64,000 nt of DNA. It comes from CAVVPY01 sp963750295 (GTDB taxonomy: Bacteria; Actinomycetota; Actinomycetes; Mycobacteriales; Jatrophihabitantaceae). The notes beneath the pieces were generated by a model. The model made no database searches. It was not told the DNA's origin and was given only the letters and a program-made list of their open reading frames with translations. This document shows positions 1-10,590 of the stretch, piece after piece; position 1 is the first letter of the stretch; every line of letters starts with the position of its first letter. Location of the stretch: assembly GCA_963750295.1 (NCBI GenBank), contig CAVVPY010000001.1, positions 248,001 to 312,000 on the forward strand, given 5' to 3'. The position numbers were made by a program, and so were the translations under genes.

Positions 1-2
1 TC

Positions 3-1199
<1,197 letters not shown>

Positions 1200-1217
1200 G
1201 CGTGACGCTGACGCTCG

Positions 1218-1282
1218 GCCCGCTTCCCCCTCGTGTGACCAGATTTCGGGGCCGAATCTGGTCACACCGGGGGGAAGCGGGC
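1218..1282. repeat. 65-bp interrupted palindrome between glyS and dusB
   Basis: Two nested perfect inverted repeats share one centre. The outer arms are 13 bp (1218-1230 and 1270-1282, GCCCGCTTCCCCC and its complement). The inner arms are 13 bp (1233-1245 and 1255-1267, GTGTGACCAGATT and its complement). The core between them is GC rich. It lacks a U-tract, so it is not a classic intrinsic terminator. It interrupts what looks like the first codons of dusB and may be a miniature palindromic insertion element. Confidence 0.85.
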
Positions 1283-1304
1283 GTTCTTCGCCGGGCCGCC
1301 CGTT

Positions 1305-2381
1305 GTGCTGGCACCGATGGCGGGGATCACGAACACCGCGTTCCGCCAGCTGTGCCGCGAGCAGCTGGGCGGCGGCGGCCTGTTCGTCTCCGAGATGATC
1401 ACGACCCGCGCGCTGGTCGAGCGCAATCCGAAGACGATGCGCCTGATCGGGTTCGAACCGGGCGAGTCGCCACGGTCGCTGCAGCTCTACGGCGTCGACC
1501 CGGACGTCGTCGGCGCGGCGGTGCGGATGATCGTGGCCGAGGATCTGGCCGATCACGTCGACCTGAACTTCGGCTGCCCGGTGCCGAAGGTGACCCGCAA
1601 GGGGGGTGGGTCGGCGCTGCCGTGGCGCCGGTCGCTGTTCTCCGCAGTCGTCTCGGCCGCGGTGCGCGCGGCGGACGGGCGCCCGGTGACGGTGAAGATG
1701 CGGCTCGGGATCGACCGCGATCACCTGACCTACCGGGACGCGGCGCTGCGCGCCCAGGACGCGGGCGTCGCGCATGTCGCCCTGCACGGGCGAACCGCAG
1801 CGGACTTCTACGGCGGGACGGCCGACTGGGAACCGATCGCGGAACTGGTCGATCTGCTCGACGTCCCGGTGTTCGGCAACGGCGACATCTGGGAGGCCGA
1901 CGACGCGCTGCGGATGGTGCGGGCCACCGGCTGTGCGGGCGTGGTGGTCGGCCGCGGCTGCCTCGGGCGACCGTGGCTGTTCGCTGATCTCGTGGCCGCC
2001 TTCGCCGGTCGTGACGACCGTGCCCGTCCCGGGCTGGCGCAAGTCGCCGCCACGATGCGGCGGCATGCCCACCTGCTCGCCGACTGGGCCGGCGAACTGC
2101 GTGGCGTGACCGATTTCCGCAAGCACGTCGCCTGGTATCTCAAGGGATTCTCGGTCGGCAGCGAACTACGGAGTGCGCTCGCGCAGTCGTCCTCGCTCGC
2201 CGAACTCGACGACCTGCTGGCTCGCCTCGACCTTGACCAGGCCTTCCCGGCGTCAGTGGTGGGACAGCCGCGCGGCCGGACCTCGGGCGCGCGGGCGGTC
2301 ACCCTGCCGGACGGCTGGCTGGCCGACCGGGACTCGTGCGCCGTCCCGGCCGGTGCGGAACTGGACCACAGCGGCGGCTGA
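1305..2381 (+). CDS. dusB: tRNA-dihydrouridine synthase, 5' end disrupted
   Basis: FMN-dependent reduction of uridine to dihydrouridine in the tRNA D-loop. Family motifs seen are LAPMAGITNTAFRQLCRE at the N-terminus, the catalytic-cysteine loop NFGCPVPKVTRKGGGSALP, the KMRLGIDRDHLTY strand, HGRTAADFYGG and the FMN-phosphate site GNGDIWEADDALRM with VVGRGCLGRPWLF. The only usable in-frame start is GTG 1305, giving 358 residues. The natural start is probably GTG 1202, which overlaps the glyS end and encodes a family-like VTLTLGPLPP, but it is separated from the rest by the palindrome at 1218-1282 and lies in another frame. Expression of an intact enzyme is therefore uncertain. Confidence 0.88.
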   Translation: MLAPMAGITNTAFRQLCREQLGGGGLFVSEMITTRALVERNPKTMRLIGFEPGESPRSLQLYGVDPDVVGAAVRMIVAEDLADHVDLNFGCPVPKVTRKGGGSALPWRRSLFSAVVSAAVRAADGRPVTVKMRLGIDRDHLTYRDAALRAQDAGVAHVALHGRTAADFYGGTADWEPIAELVDLLDVPVFGNGDIWEADDALRMVRATGCAGVVVGRGCLGRPWLFADLVAAFAGRDDRARPGLAQVAATMRRHAHLLADWAGELRGVTDFRKHVAWYLKGFSVGSELRSALAQSSSLAELDDLLARLDLDQAFPASVVGQPRGRTSGARAVTLPDGWLADRDSCAVPAGAELDHSGG

Positions 2382-2407
2382 CCCTGCCGATCGAATCGCG
2401 CCGACCG

Positions 2408-3584
2408 TTACGGGAAGGCGGGTACCCGCTCGCGCGTGGGCTCGGCGGACTTCGGCGGGGCGACGTACGGGCCTGGCTTCTTCCGCGGGCCACCGCCCGG
2501 CAGTGACAGCCGCAGGATCGTCCGCTGCACCGAACCCCACTGCTTGCGCAACGGGCCGGTGTTGTACGGCAGGCCGTACTTCTCGCAGATCTCCTTCACC
2601 CGCGGCGCGATCTGCTGGTAGCGCGAGCTGGGCATGTCCGGGTAAAGGTGGTGCTCGACCTGGAAGGACAGGTTGCCCGCCATGACGTGGAACAGCGGCC
2701 CGCCGTCGATGTTCGCCGCGCCGATCAACTGCCGGACATACCAACCGCCGCGGGTCTCGCCCTCGACCTCTTCCTCGGTGAACATGAAGGTCTGGTCGGG
2801 GAAGTGCCCGCAGAAGATGATCGCGTTCGACCACACGTTGCGCACGACGTTGGCCACCGCGTTGGCGACCAGGGTCGACTTGTAACCGCTGCGGCCCGAC
2901 AGCGCCGGGTACGCGACGTAGTCCTTCAGGATCTGGCGGCGGGCCTTGCGGCCGATCGCCCTTGAGCTCGTCCCAGACCTGCTTCTGCGATTTCTCACCG
3001 CTCTTGATCTTTTCGAAGTCGAGGTCGTGCAGCGCGACACCCCACTCGAACAGCGCCATCAGCACGATGTTGCCGATCGGCTGAAGCAGGTAGCCCGGAT
3101 GCCACTTCTGCCGCGCGTCGACGCGGAAGATCTCGTACCCGACGTCCTTGTCCTTGCCGATGATGTTGGTATAGGTGTGGTGGACGTAGTTGTGCGAGTG
3201 CTTCCACGCCGCGGCCGGCGAGGCGGTGTCCCAGTCCCACGTGGACGAGTGGATGTTCGGGTCGTTCATCCAGTCCCACTGGCCGTGCATGACGTTGTGC
3301 CCGATCTCCATGTTCTCGAGGATCTTCGCGATCGACAGGCCCGCGGTGCCGAGCACCCAGGCCGGCTTGAACCGCGAGAAGATCAGCACGGCGCGCGAGA
3401 TCGCCCCCAGCCGTCGGTGCAGCTGGATCATGTTGCGGATGTAGCGCGCGTCGGTCTCACCGAGGTCGCTCTTGACCTGGTCGTGGAGTTCGTCGAACTC
3501 CTTGCCGATCGCGTCGAGTTGGTCCTCGGTGAGCTGGTAGAGCGGATTGGCCGGATCGTACGGAGTGACAGGACGCTTCGGCAT
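2408..3584 (-). CDS. Membrane fatty-acid (acyl-CoA) desaturase, one frameshift
   Basis: Di-iron membrane desaturase that introduces a double bond into acyl chains, similar to the mycobacterial DesA3 type. Three histidine clusters of the family are present: GHNVMHGQ, HSHNYVHHTYTN and QVEHHLYPDMPSSRY. The start at ATG 3584 is preceded by a GAAGGG ribosome site. The frame breaks near 2951, where removing one base rejoins the sequence around KARRQILKDYVAYP; both halves are otherwise well conserved, which favours a sequence error. It lies directly downstream of its probable electron donor gene (3595-4692), separated by 10 bases, as in the DesA3/oxidoreductase pair of mycobacteria. It converges on dusB. 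Confidence 0.85.
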
Positions 3585-3594
3585 GCAGAACCCT

Positions 3595-4692
3595 TCAGAG
3601 ATCGATCTCGACATGGCCCTCGGGCGCGTTGATGCACACGCGCACCATCTGCCCGTTGGCCTCGGTGACAGCGCCGGTGCGCAGGTCGCGGACAGCGCCG
3701 TCCTGCAACCTGCCGACGCACGTGTGGCAGATACCCATCCGGCACCCGAACTGCAGGCTCGCGCCGGCTTCCTCGCCGCCGACGAGGATGGACTTCCCGG
3801 CGTCGCACTCGGCCTCGCACTCGGAGACCCGGAAGTGGACGGTGCCGCCTTTGCCGTCCCCGCCGCCGTTGCCGATGACCGGCTGGAACCGTTCGGTGTG
3901 CAGGTGTTCGGTTCGGCCGGCGTCCGCGTAGTGCTTCTCGATCGCGTCGATAAGTTCGCGCGGTCCGGACAGGAACGTCTCGCGCTCGCGCCAGTCCGGG
4001 CACAGTTCGTCCAGGCGGTCCGGCGCGATCCGCTTCTGCGTCGAGGTGTGGACCTCGACCAGGCGGTAGCCGTCGCGGCGATCGGCCAGGCGTCGCAGCA
4101 GCCGGCCGAAGATCATGTCGTCCTCGCTGCGCGCGCTGTGGAGGTGCACCGCGTCGGCAAGGGCGTCGCGGCGGTCGAGTTCGCGCAGCATGCTCATGAT
4201 CGGGGTGACGCCGCTGCCGGCTGACAGGAACAGCAGGCGTTCGGGCAGCGGGTCGGGCAGGGTGAACTCGCCCTCGATGTCACCGAGGAACACCTGCTGG
4301 CCGGCCCGGATCTCGCGCACGAACAGCGGCGACATCTTGCCGCCCTCGGTGTGCTTGACGGTCACGCTGACGACACCCTCGGGATGGGCCGGATCGGAGG
4401 TGATCGAGTACGCGCGCCAGTGCCGGATGCCGTTGACCTCCATCCCGATGCGCAGGTACTGGCCGGGCTGGTGCGGTTCGAGGTCGAAGTTCGGCTTGAC
4501 CACCACCGTCGCGGCATCGTCGGTCTCGCGCCGGATCCGGATCACCGTCCCGGTGAGTTCGCGGGTCGACCAGCGAGGGTTGATCAAGGCGAGGTAGTCA
4601 TCGGGCAGCAGTGGAGTCGTGAGCGCCCGCGGGGCCCGCAGGATGCGTCGCCGAATGGAGGAGATCCTCGGCACCGCACCTGTCTCGACCAC
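3595..4692 (-). CDS. Ferredoxin--NAD(P)H oxidoreductase with C-terminal 2Fe-2S domain (desaturase partner)
   Basis: 365-residue protein of three modules: an FAD-binding beta-barrel (HWRAYSITSDP for flavin binding), an NAD(P)-binding fold (LLFLSAGSGVTPIMSMLREL) and a C-terminal plant-type 2Fe-2S ferredoxin with cysteines in CRMGICHTCVGRL plus an upstream and a downstream cysteine (CEAECDAGKS, RVCINAPEG). This layout matches the oxidoreductase that feeds electrons to DesA3-type stearoyl-CoA desaturases, and the desaturase gene follows immediately. Translation starts at GTG 4692 with an AAAGGGGG ribosome site. A candidate operator lies about 40 bases upstream. Confidence 0.88.
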   Translation of the reverse strand: MVETGAVPRISSIRRRILRAPRALTTPLLPDDYLALINPRWSTRELTGTVIRIRRETDDAATVVVKPNFDLEPHQPGQYLRIGMEVNGIRHWRAYSITSDPAHPEGVVSVTVKHTEGGKMSPLFVREIRAGQQVFLGDIEGEFTLPDPLPERLLFLSAGSGVTPIMSMLRELDRRDALADAVHLHSARSEDDMIFGRLLRRLADRRDGYRLVEVHTSTQKRIAPDRLDELCPDWRERETFLSGPRELIDAIEKHYADAGRTEHLHTERFQPVIGNGGGDGKGGTVHFRVSECEAECDAGKSILVGGEEAGASLQFGCRMGICHTCVGRLQDGAVRDLRTGAVTEANGQMVRVCINAPEGHVEIDL

Positions 4693-4729
4693 ACAGCCCC
4701 CTTTGTCGACCTGTCTCTTGACGTAACCA

Positions 4730-4755
4730 TTTCAGTGAACAGGTGTCAACTGAAA
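4730..4755. promoter_or_regulatory. Palindromic candidate operator upstream of the desaturase operon
   Basis: Inverted repeat TTTCAGT (4730-4736) and ACTGAAA (4749-4755) around a 12-base centre that is itself partly symmetric (TGAACA, TGTCA). On the minus strand it contains TTGACA, a good -35 match for the oxidoreductase-desaturase operon. Size and symmetry fit a TetR- or GntR-type repressor of lipid genes; no regulator gene is adjacent, so this is inference. Confidence 0.4.
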
Positions 4756-4844
4756 GCCAACCAGACCTCGCAAACCACGCCTTGTGGGCCAATCCCGGAC
4801 CGCGACGGCCTACGCTCGTCTCACCGTCGGATGGGAAGGCATCG

Positions 4845-7546
4845 ATGACCGCGATCACCCAGTACAAGTTCGTCTACGACTTCGCCGAGGGCAGCAAGGA
4901 CATGAAGGACCTGCTCGGGGGCAAGGGTGCGAACCTCGCCGAGATGACGAATCTCGGGCTGCCGGTGCCGCCGGGGTTCACGATCACCACCGAGGCGTGC
5001 CAGGCCTACCTGAAGTCGGGCCACGAACCGCCCGAGCTTGCCGAGGAGGTCAGCGCGCACCTGGCCGACGCTCGAGCAGACGATGGGCAAGAAGCTCGGC
5101 CAGTCCGACGACCCGCTGCTGGTGTCGGTGCGCTCGGGCGCGAAGTTCTCGATGCCCGGGATGATGGAGACCGTCCTCAACATCGGGCTGAACGACCAGT
5201 CGGTGCGCGGGCTCGCCGCGCAGGCAGGCAACGAGCGGTTCGCCTTCGACTCGTACCGCCGGTTGATCCAGATGTTCGGCAAGACCGTCCTGGGCATCGA
5301 CGGCGAGCACTTCGAGGACGCGCTGGATGAGGCGAAGAAGGCCAAGAGCACCGAGAACGACCTCGACCTCGACGGCGAGGACCTGCGCAAGCTCGTCGAG
5401 ACGTTCAAGCAGGTCGTGGTCGAGCAGGCCGGCCGGCCGTTCCCGCAGGATCCGCGCGAGCAGATGGACCTGGCGGTGCGCGCGGTGTTCGAGTCGTGGA
5501 ACACCGAGCGAGCCGTGATCTACCGGCGGCAGGAGCGGATCCCGGCCGATCTCGGGACGGCGGTCAACATCTGCTCGATGGTGTTCGGCAACCTGGACAT
5601 GGAGTCGGGGACGGGCGTGGCATTCACCCGCGACCCGGCGTCCGGAGCGCAGGGCATCTACGGCGACTACCTGCAGAACGCGCAGGGCGAGGACGTCGTG
5701 GCCGGTATCCGCAACACGGTGCCGCTGGCCGATCTCGAGGGGATCGACAAGACGTCCTACGACGAGCTGCTGGAGATCATGCAGACGCTGGAGGAGCACT
5801 ACCAGGACCTGTGCGACATCGAGTTCACCATCGAGCGCGGCAAGTTGTGGATGCTGCAGACGCGGGTCGGCAAGCGCACCGCCGGCGCCGCGTTCCGCAT
5901 CGCCACCCAGCTGGTCGACCAGGGCCTGATCGACATGGACGAGGCGGTCTCGCGCGTGACCGGGGCGCAGCTCGCGCAGCTGATGTTCCCGCGCTTCGAC
6001 GAGACGGCCGAAGACGCAAGAAGATCGCCACCGGGATGAACGCCTCGCCCGGCGCGGCGGTCGGCAAGGTCGTCTTCGACTCCTACACCGCGGTCAAGTG
6101 GTCGCGCAGTCGGCGAGTCGGTGATCCTGGTCCGCCGCGAGACCAACCCCGACGACCTCAACGGCATGATCGCCGCGGCGGGCATCCTCACCTCGCGCGG
6201 CGGCAAGACCAGCACGCAGCGGTCGTCGCCCGGGGGATGGGCAAGACCTGCGTGTGCGGCGCCGAGTCGCTCAACGTCGACACCAAGCAGCGGGTCGTCC
6301 ACGCCCGCACCGCACCGGCACCCTCGAGATCCACGAGGGCGACGTCATCTCCATCGACGGCACCAGCGGCGACGTCTTCCTCGGCGAGGTGCCGGTGGTC
6401 GACTCGCCGGTCGTGCGTTACTTCGAGGACGGCGCCGACCCGAACGAGGCCGACGACCTCGTCCTCGCCGTCGACCGGATCATGAAGCACGCCGACGGCG
6501 CCCGCCGCATGTCCGTGCGGGCCAACGCCGACAACGCCGAGGACGCTGCCCGCGCGCGCCGCTTCGGCGCGCAGGGCATCGGGCTGTGCCGCACCGAGCA
6601 CATGTTCCTCGGCGAACGCCGGTCAGCTGGTCGAGCGGCTGATCCTGGCCGACACCGACGAGGAACAGGCCACCGAACTGAAGGAACTGCTGCCGATGCA
6701 GCGCGAGGACTTCATCGAGCATCCTCGAGGCGATGGACGGCCTGCCGGTGACCGTCCGCCTGCTCGACCCGCCGCTGCACGAGTTCCTGCCCGACATCAC
6801 CGAACTGTCGGTGCGCGTGGCCGTCGCCGAGTCGCGTGGCGAGAAGCGCGAGGACGACCTGCGCATGCTGCAGGCCGTGCACAAGTTGCACGAGCAGAAC
6901 CCGATGCTCGGGCTGCGCGGCGTCCGTCTCGGCGTCGTCATCCCCGGCCTGTTCCAGATGCAGGCCCGCGCCATCCTCGAAGCCGCGGCCGAGCGGATCA
7001 AGGTCGGCGGCGTCCCGCGGGTGGAGATCATGGTGCCGCTCGTCGCGAACGTGCAGGAGTTCGAGACCGTCAAGCACGACATCATCCAGGTCGCCCGGGA
7101 TGTGCGGGCCGAGACCGGCGTCCACCTCGAATTCCTCGTCGGCACCATGATCGAACTGCCGCGCGCGGCGCTCACCGCCGACCAGATCGCCGAGTCTGCC
7201 GAGTTCTTCTCCTTCGGCACGAACGACCTCACCCAGACGACGTGGGGCTTCTCGCGTGACGACGTCGAAGCCGCGTTCTTCTCCGCCTACCTCGAGAAGG
7301 GCATCTTCGGCGTCAGCCCGTTCGAGTCGATCGACGTCGAGGGCGTGGGCGAACTCGTCCGCATCGGATGCGAGCGGGGCCGCTCGCGCCGTCCCGGTCT
7401 CAAGCTCGGAGTCTGCGGCGAACACGGCGGCGACCCCGAGTCGGTCCACTTCTTCGACGCGCGTCGGCCTGGACTACGTGTCGTGCTCGCCGTTCCGCGT
7501 CCCGGTTGCCCGCCTCGAGGCCGGCCGCGCCGCACCGGCCGAGTGA
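4845..7546 (+). CDS. ppdK: Pyruvate, phosphate dikinase, multiply frameshifted
   Basis: Interconverts pyruvate, ATP and Pi with phosphoenolpyruvate, AMP and PPi. In order the pieces encode the ATP-grasp nucleotide domain (KDLLGGKGANLAEM, SVRSGAKFSMPGMMETVLN), the phosphohistidine domain (ETNPDDLNGMIAAAGILTSRGGKTS followed by AAVVARGMGKTCVCG, although the histidine codon is lost at a frame break) and the C-terminal PEP/pyruvate barrel (GLCRTEHMFLGERR, EIMVPLVANVQEF, SFGTNDLTQTTWGFSRDD, GVCGEHGGDPESVHFF, GLDYVSCSPFRVP). The start ATG 4845 follows GGGAAGG. Eight frame changes occur near 5070, 6016, 6110, 6213, 6312, 6623, 6720 and 7462; most are cured by removing one base. Total length matches the family (about 890 residues). 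Confidence 0.93.
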
Positions 7547-7560
7547 CGGACCGGGGGGAC

Positions 7561-7628
7561 CGAGTGACGGATCCGCGCACCGGGTGACGGCACATTCGCC
7601 GTCTCTGATCTTCGTGATCCGTCACTCG
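7561..7628. repeat. Inverted repeat downstream of ppdK, possible terminator
   Basis: Perfect 13-bp arms CGAGTGACGGATC (7561-7573) and its complement (7616-7628) enclose a 42-base loop containing a smaller GACGGC/GCCGTC hairpin. GTGACGG recurs four times between 7543 and 7591. It lies in the gap between ppdK and the next gene. No U-tract follows, so a terminator role is only suggested. Confidence 0.55.
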
Positions 7629-7673
7629 CGGCGGGGGGCGGCGAGCGGAACGGCGGCGGGGTACCGTCGAGCC

Positions 7674-8153
7674 GTGTTCCGCCGACGTGCCCGTGCGCTC
7701 CTGTCGGACCGCTCGGCCAATCGGCGGCGCGATCCCGACGGCGGCACGACGGTCGTCCCGTCCCTCGGCCTGGTCGAGCAGTTGCTGGACGAGTTCGGGC
7801 TGAAGCACTCGCTCGACGACGACGGCGATCTGGTCGTGCGGTGGGAGAAGTGCAGCGTCTTCTTCTTCTTCTACGGCGAGCAGCGCGAGATCCTGCAGGC
7901 GCGGCTGTACATGAACCGGCGCTTCGACGTCGACAGCCGAGGCTCGCTGGCATTGCTGCTCGACGAGTGGAACCGCGTCAAGTTGTTCCCGAAGGCGTAC
8001 ACGGTGCTGCCCGACGACGGCAAGGTCGGCATCTGCGCCGAGCAGTGCTTCGACTTCGAGTCCGGGGCGACGCGCAGTCAGTTCAAGTACACGGTCGGGC
8101 TCTGGGTCGACACGCTGTTGCGCTTCACCGACTGGGTCGACGAGCAGGTCTGA
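7674..8153 (+). CDS. YbjN domain protein
   Basis: 159-residue protein resembling the YbjN / bacterial sensory-transduction regulator family, a fold related to type III secretion chaperones; biochemical function unknown. The recognisable part runs from LGLVEQLLDEFGL to the C-terminus, with strands VVRWEKCSVFFFFYG and QARLYMNRRF and the final LRFTDWVDEQV. The start is GTG 7674, exactly six bases after TACCGT (7662-7667), which suggests a leaderless transcript. dgt follows four bases after the stop, so the two are probably co-transcribed. Confidence 0.75.
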   Translation: MFRRRARALLSDRSANRRRDPDGGTTVVPSLGLVEQLLDEFGLKHSLDDDGDLVVRWEKCSVFFFFYGEQREILQARLYMNRRFDVDSRGSLALLLDEWNRVKLFPKAYTVLPDDGKVGICAEQCFDFESGATRSQFKYTVGLWVDTLLRFTDWVDEQV

Positions 8154-8157
8154 GCTG

Positions 8158-9403
8158 GTGCACACCTACGACGCCGTCGATCGCTCGCGGCGGGTGGCCG
8201 AACCGCCGAAGCGCGCGGGCTCGGCTGCCGGCGAGGCGAGCCGCGGTGACTTCCAGCGCGACCGCGCGCGGGTACTGCACTCCTACGCCTTCCGCCGTCT
8301 CGCCGACAAGACGCAGGTCGTCGGCCAGGGCGAGGACGACTTCCCCCGGACGCGGCTGACCCACTCGCTCGAGGTCGCCCAGATCGGGCGAGAGATCGCC
8401 GATGCTCTCGGCTGCGAACCCGACATCGTCGACGCCGCCGGGCTCGCGCACGACATCGGCCACCCGCCGTTCGGACACAACGGCGAGGACGCGCTCGACG
8501 CCGTCGCGGGCGCATGCGGTGGGTTCGAGGGCAATGCCCAGACGCTGCGCGTGCTGACCCGGCTCGAGGCCAAGTTCCTCGACGAGGACGGCGCGCCGGC
8601 CGGGCTCAACCTCACCAGAGCCGTCCTCGACGCCGCCTGCAAGTACCCGTGGCCACGGTCGCCCGACGCCCGCAAGTACGGCCACTACGCCGAGGACGAG
8701 CCGGCGTTCGCGTGGCTGCGCGCCGGGATCGCACCGGGCCGACGCTGCCTCGAGGCCCAGATCATGGACTGGGCGGACGACGTCGCGTACTCGGTGCACG
8801 ACGTGGAGGACGGCGTGCACTCCGGGCAGGTGCGCCTCTCGACGATCGACGACGCCGCCCGGCAGGCGCTGTGCGAGGTGGCGGCGGCCACCTACTCGAC
8901 CCACTCGGCCGGCGAACTGGCGCCGGTACTCGGCGAACTGCTCGAGCTGCCGACGCTGGTCGACCTGGCCGACTACGACGGCAGCTACGCGGCGCAGGCC
9001 GCGGCCAAGCGCGCCACGAGCGAACTGACCGGGCGCTTCGCCTCGGCCGCGGTGACGGCCACCCGAGCCGCCCACGGGGACGGGCCGCTCGTCCGGTACG
9101 CGGCCGAGCTGGTCGTACCCGACGCCGATCGCCGCGGAGTGCGCGCTGCTGAAGGCGATAGCGGCGCACTTCGTGATGTCGCGGCCCGGCGCGGTCGAGC
9201 GGCAGACCGCGCAGCGCGTGCTGCTGACCGAGCTCGTCGAGGCCGTGCTCGCCGGGGCGCCGGCCACGCTCGACCGCGGCATGGTCGCCGCCTGGCGGCA
9301 GGCCACCGACGATGCCGCCCGGCTGCGCGTGGTGGTCGACCAGATCGCCCAGCTCACCGACTCGTCCGCGGTGGCCTGGCACCACCGGCTGTGCGTCCGG
9401 TGA
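8158..9403 (+). CDS. dgt: Deoxyguanosinetriphosphate triphosphohydrolase-like protein, one frameshift
   Basis: HD-domain enzyme that hydrolyses dGTP to deoxyguanosine and tripolyphosphate. The HD signature is clear: RTRLTHSLEVAQIGR supplies the first histidine, GLAHDIGHPPFGHNGE the HD pair and second metal ligand, and IMDWADDVAYSVHDVEDG the last aspartate. The N-terminal FQRDRARVLHSYAFRRLADKTQV is typical. The start is GTG 8158. The frame changes at about 9121, where removing one G rejoins the C-terminal helices beginning PIAAECALLKAI and ending at 9403. dgt upstream of dnaG is a standard actinobacterial order; here anmK and a symporter gene lie between them. Confidence 0.92.
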
Positions 9404-9444
9404 TCGTGTTGCATCCGTGCGGCGAAATGGTCTAGACATACTGG

Positions 9445-10590
9445 ATGCTCGTTCTCGGCGTTTTGTCCGGAACGTCGCTGGACGGTCTGGACGTCGCGGT
9501 CGCCGATCTGCGCTGGCAGGGATCGACGATCGTGTTGCGCCCGCTCGGCGAGCACGAGCACCCCTGGCCGCACGAGCTTCGGGCCAGGCTGTCGGCCGTG
9601 CTGCCGCCCGCCGCGACGTCCGCCGAGGAAATCTGCCAGCTCGACACGCTCGTGGGGCAGCAGGTCGCTGCCGCCGTCGCCGGTCTGGACGCCGATCTCG
9701 TCGCCAGCCACGGCCAGACGATCTTCCACTGGGTCGAGGACGGCAGCGCCCGCGGCACGCTGCAACTCGGCCAGCCGGCGTGGATCGCCGAGGCCACCGG
9801 ACTGCCCGTGGTGGCCGATCTGCGCGCCCGCGACATCGCGGCCGGTGGCCACGGCGCGCCGCTGGCCAGCATTCTCGACGTCCTCTGGCTGGCTGGGGGT
9901 CCGACACCGACCGCGGCGCTGAATCTCGGCGGCATCGCCAACGTGACGCTCGTCGACGCCGAGCCGCCGGTCGCGTTCGACACCGGGCCGGGCAATTGCC
10001 TGCTCGACGTCGCCGCCGAGCGGGTGAGCAGCGGCCGGATGCGCAGCGATGTGGACGGACGGCTCGCGGCCGCAGGGACGGTCCGCGATGATCTGCTGGC
10101 CCGGCTGCTGGCCGAGCCGTACTTCGCGGCCACGCCACCGAAGTCGACCGGGCGGGAACTGTTCCATGCCGGGCTCGTCGACAACGCGCTTGCGGGCCTG
10201 CCGCCGGTGACCGGCACCGACCTGCTGGCCACCCTGACCGAACTGACCGCCGTCACCGTCGCTCAGGCGTGCTCCGGCGTCGGCCGCGTCGTCGCATCCG
10301 GTGGGGGAGTGCGCAATCCCGCGTTGCTGGCAGCGCTGCGCCGCCGTCTGGACGGGGCCGAGCTGATCACCTGCGACGAACTCGGCCTGCCCGCAGGCGC
10401 CAAGGAGGCGTACCTGTTCGCGCTGCTGGGATTCCTGACCTTCCACCAGGTACCCGGCGTGCTGGCCGGGCTCACCGGGAGCACCACGCCACGGATCCTC
10501 GGCTCGATCACGCCGGGTGCGGCCGCGTTGCGCCTACCGCCGCCGGGCCGGCCACCGACCGGTGTCGTTGTCGACAGGAGGAGCAGTTGA
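9445..10590 (+). CDS. anmK: Anhydro-N-acetylmuramic acid kinase
   Basis: Phosphorylates and ring-opens 1,6-anhydro-MurNAc to MurNAc-6-phosphate during cell-wall recycling. Family motifs are LGVLSGTSLDGLDVAV at the N-terminus, SHGQTIFHW, DLRARDIAAGGHGAPL, NLGGIANVTL, DTGPGNCLLD and GGGVRNPALLAALRR. At 381 residues it is of the expected length. ATG 9445 lies six bases after TAGACA, consistent with a leaderless transcript. Its stop overlaps the start of the symporter gene by one base, which implies a shared role: uptake of a sugar that this kinase can use. Confidence 0.94.
   Translation: MLVLGVLSGTSLDGLDVAVADLRWQGSTIVLRPLGEHEHPWPHELRARLSAVLPPAATSAEEICQLDTLVGQQVAAAVAGLDADLVASHGQTIFHWVEDGSARGTLQLGQPAWIAEATGLPVVADLRARDIAAGGHGAPLASILDVLWLAGGPTPTAALNLGGIANVTLVDAEPPVAFDTGPGNCLLDVAAERVSSGRMRSDVDGRLAAAGTVRDDLLARLLAEPYFAATPPKSTGRELFHAGLVDNALAGLPPVTGTDLLATLTELTAVTVAQACSGVGRVVASGGGVRNPALLAALRRRLDGAELITCDELGLPAGAKEAYLFALLGFLTFHQVPGVLAGLTGSTTPRILGSITPGAAALRLPPPGRPPTGVVVDRRSS

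Noticed and set aside
4845..7546. Programmed ribosomal frameshifting in ppdK
   Set aside because: Eight sites of mixed direction, no slippery sequence, and the same defect in dgt and dnaG make sequence error far more likely.
8125..10446. 773-residue open frame on the minus strand
   Set aside because: It lies antisense to dgt and anmK, is composed of Arg/Gly/Val/His-rich shadow sequence with no motifs, and the plus-strand genes have clear family signatures.
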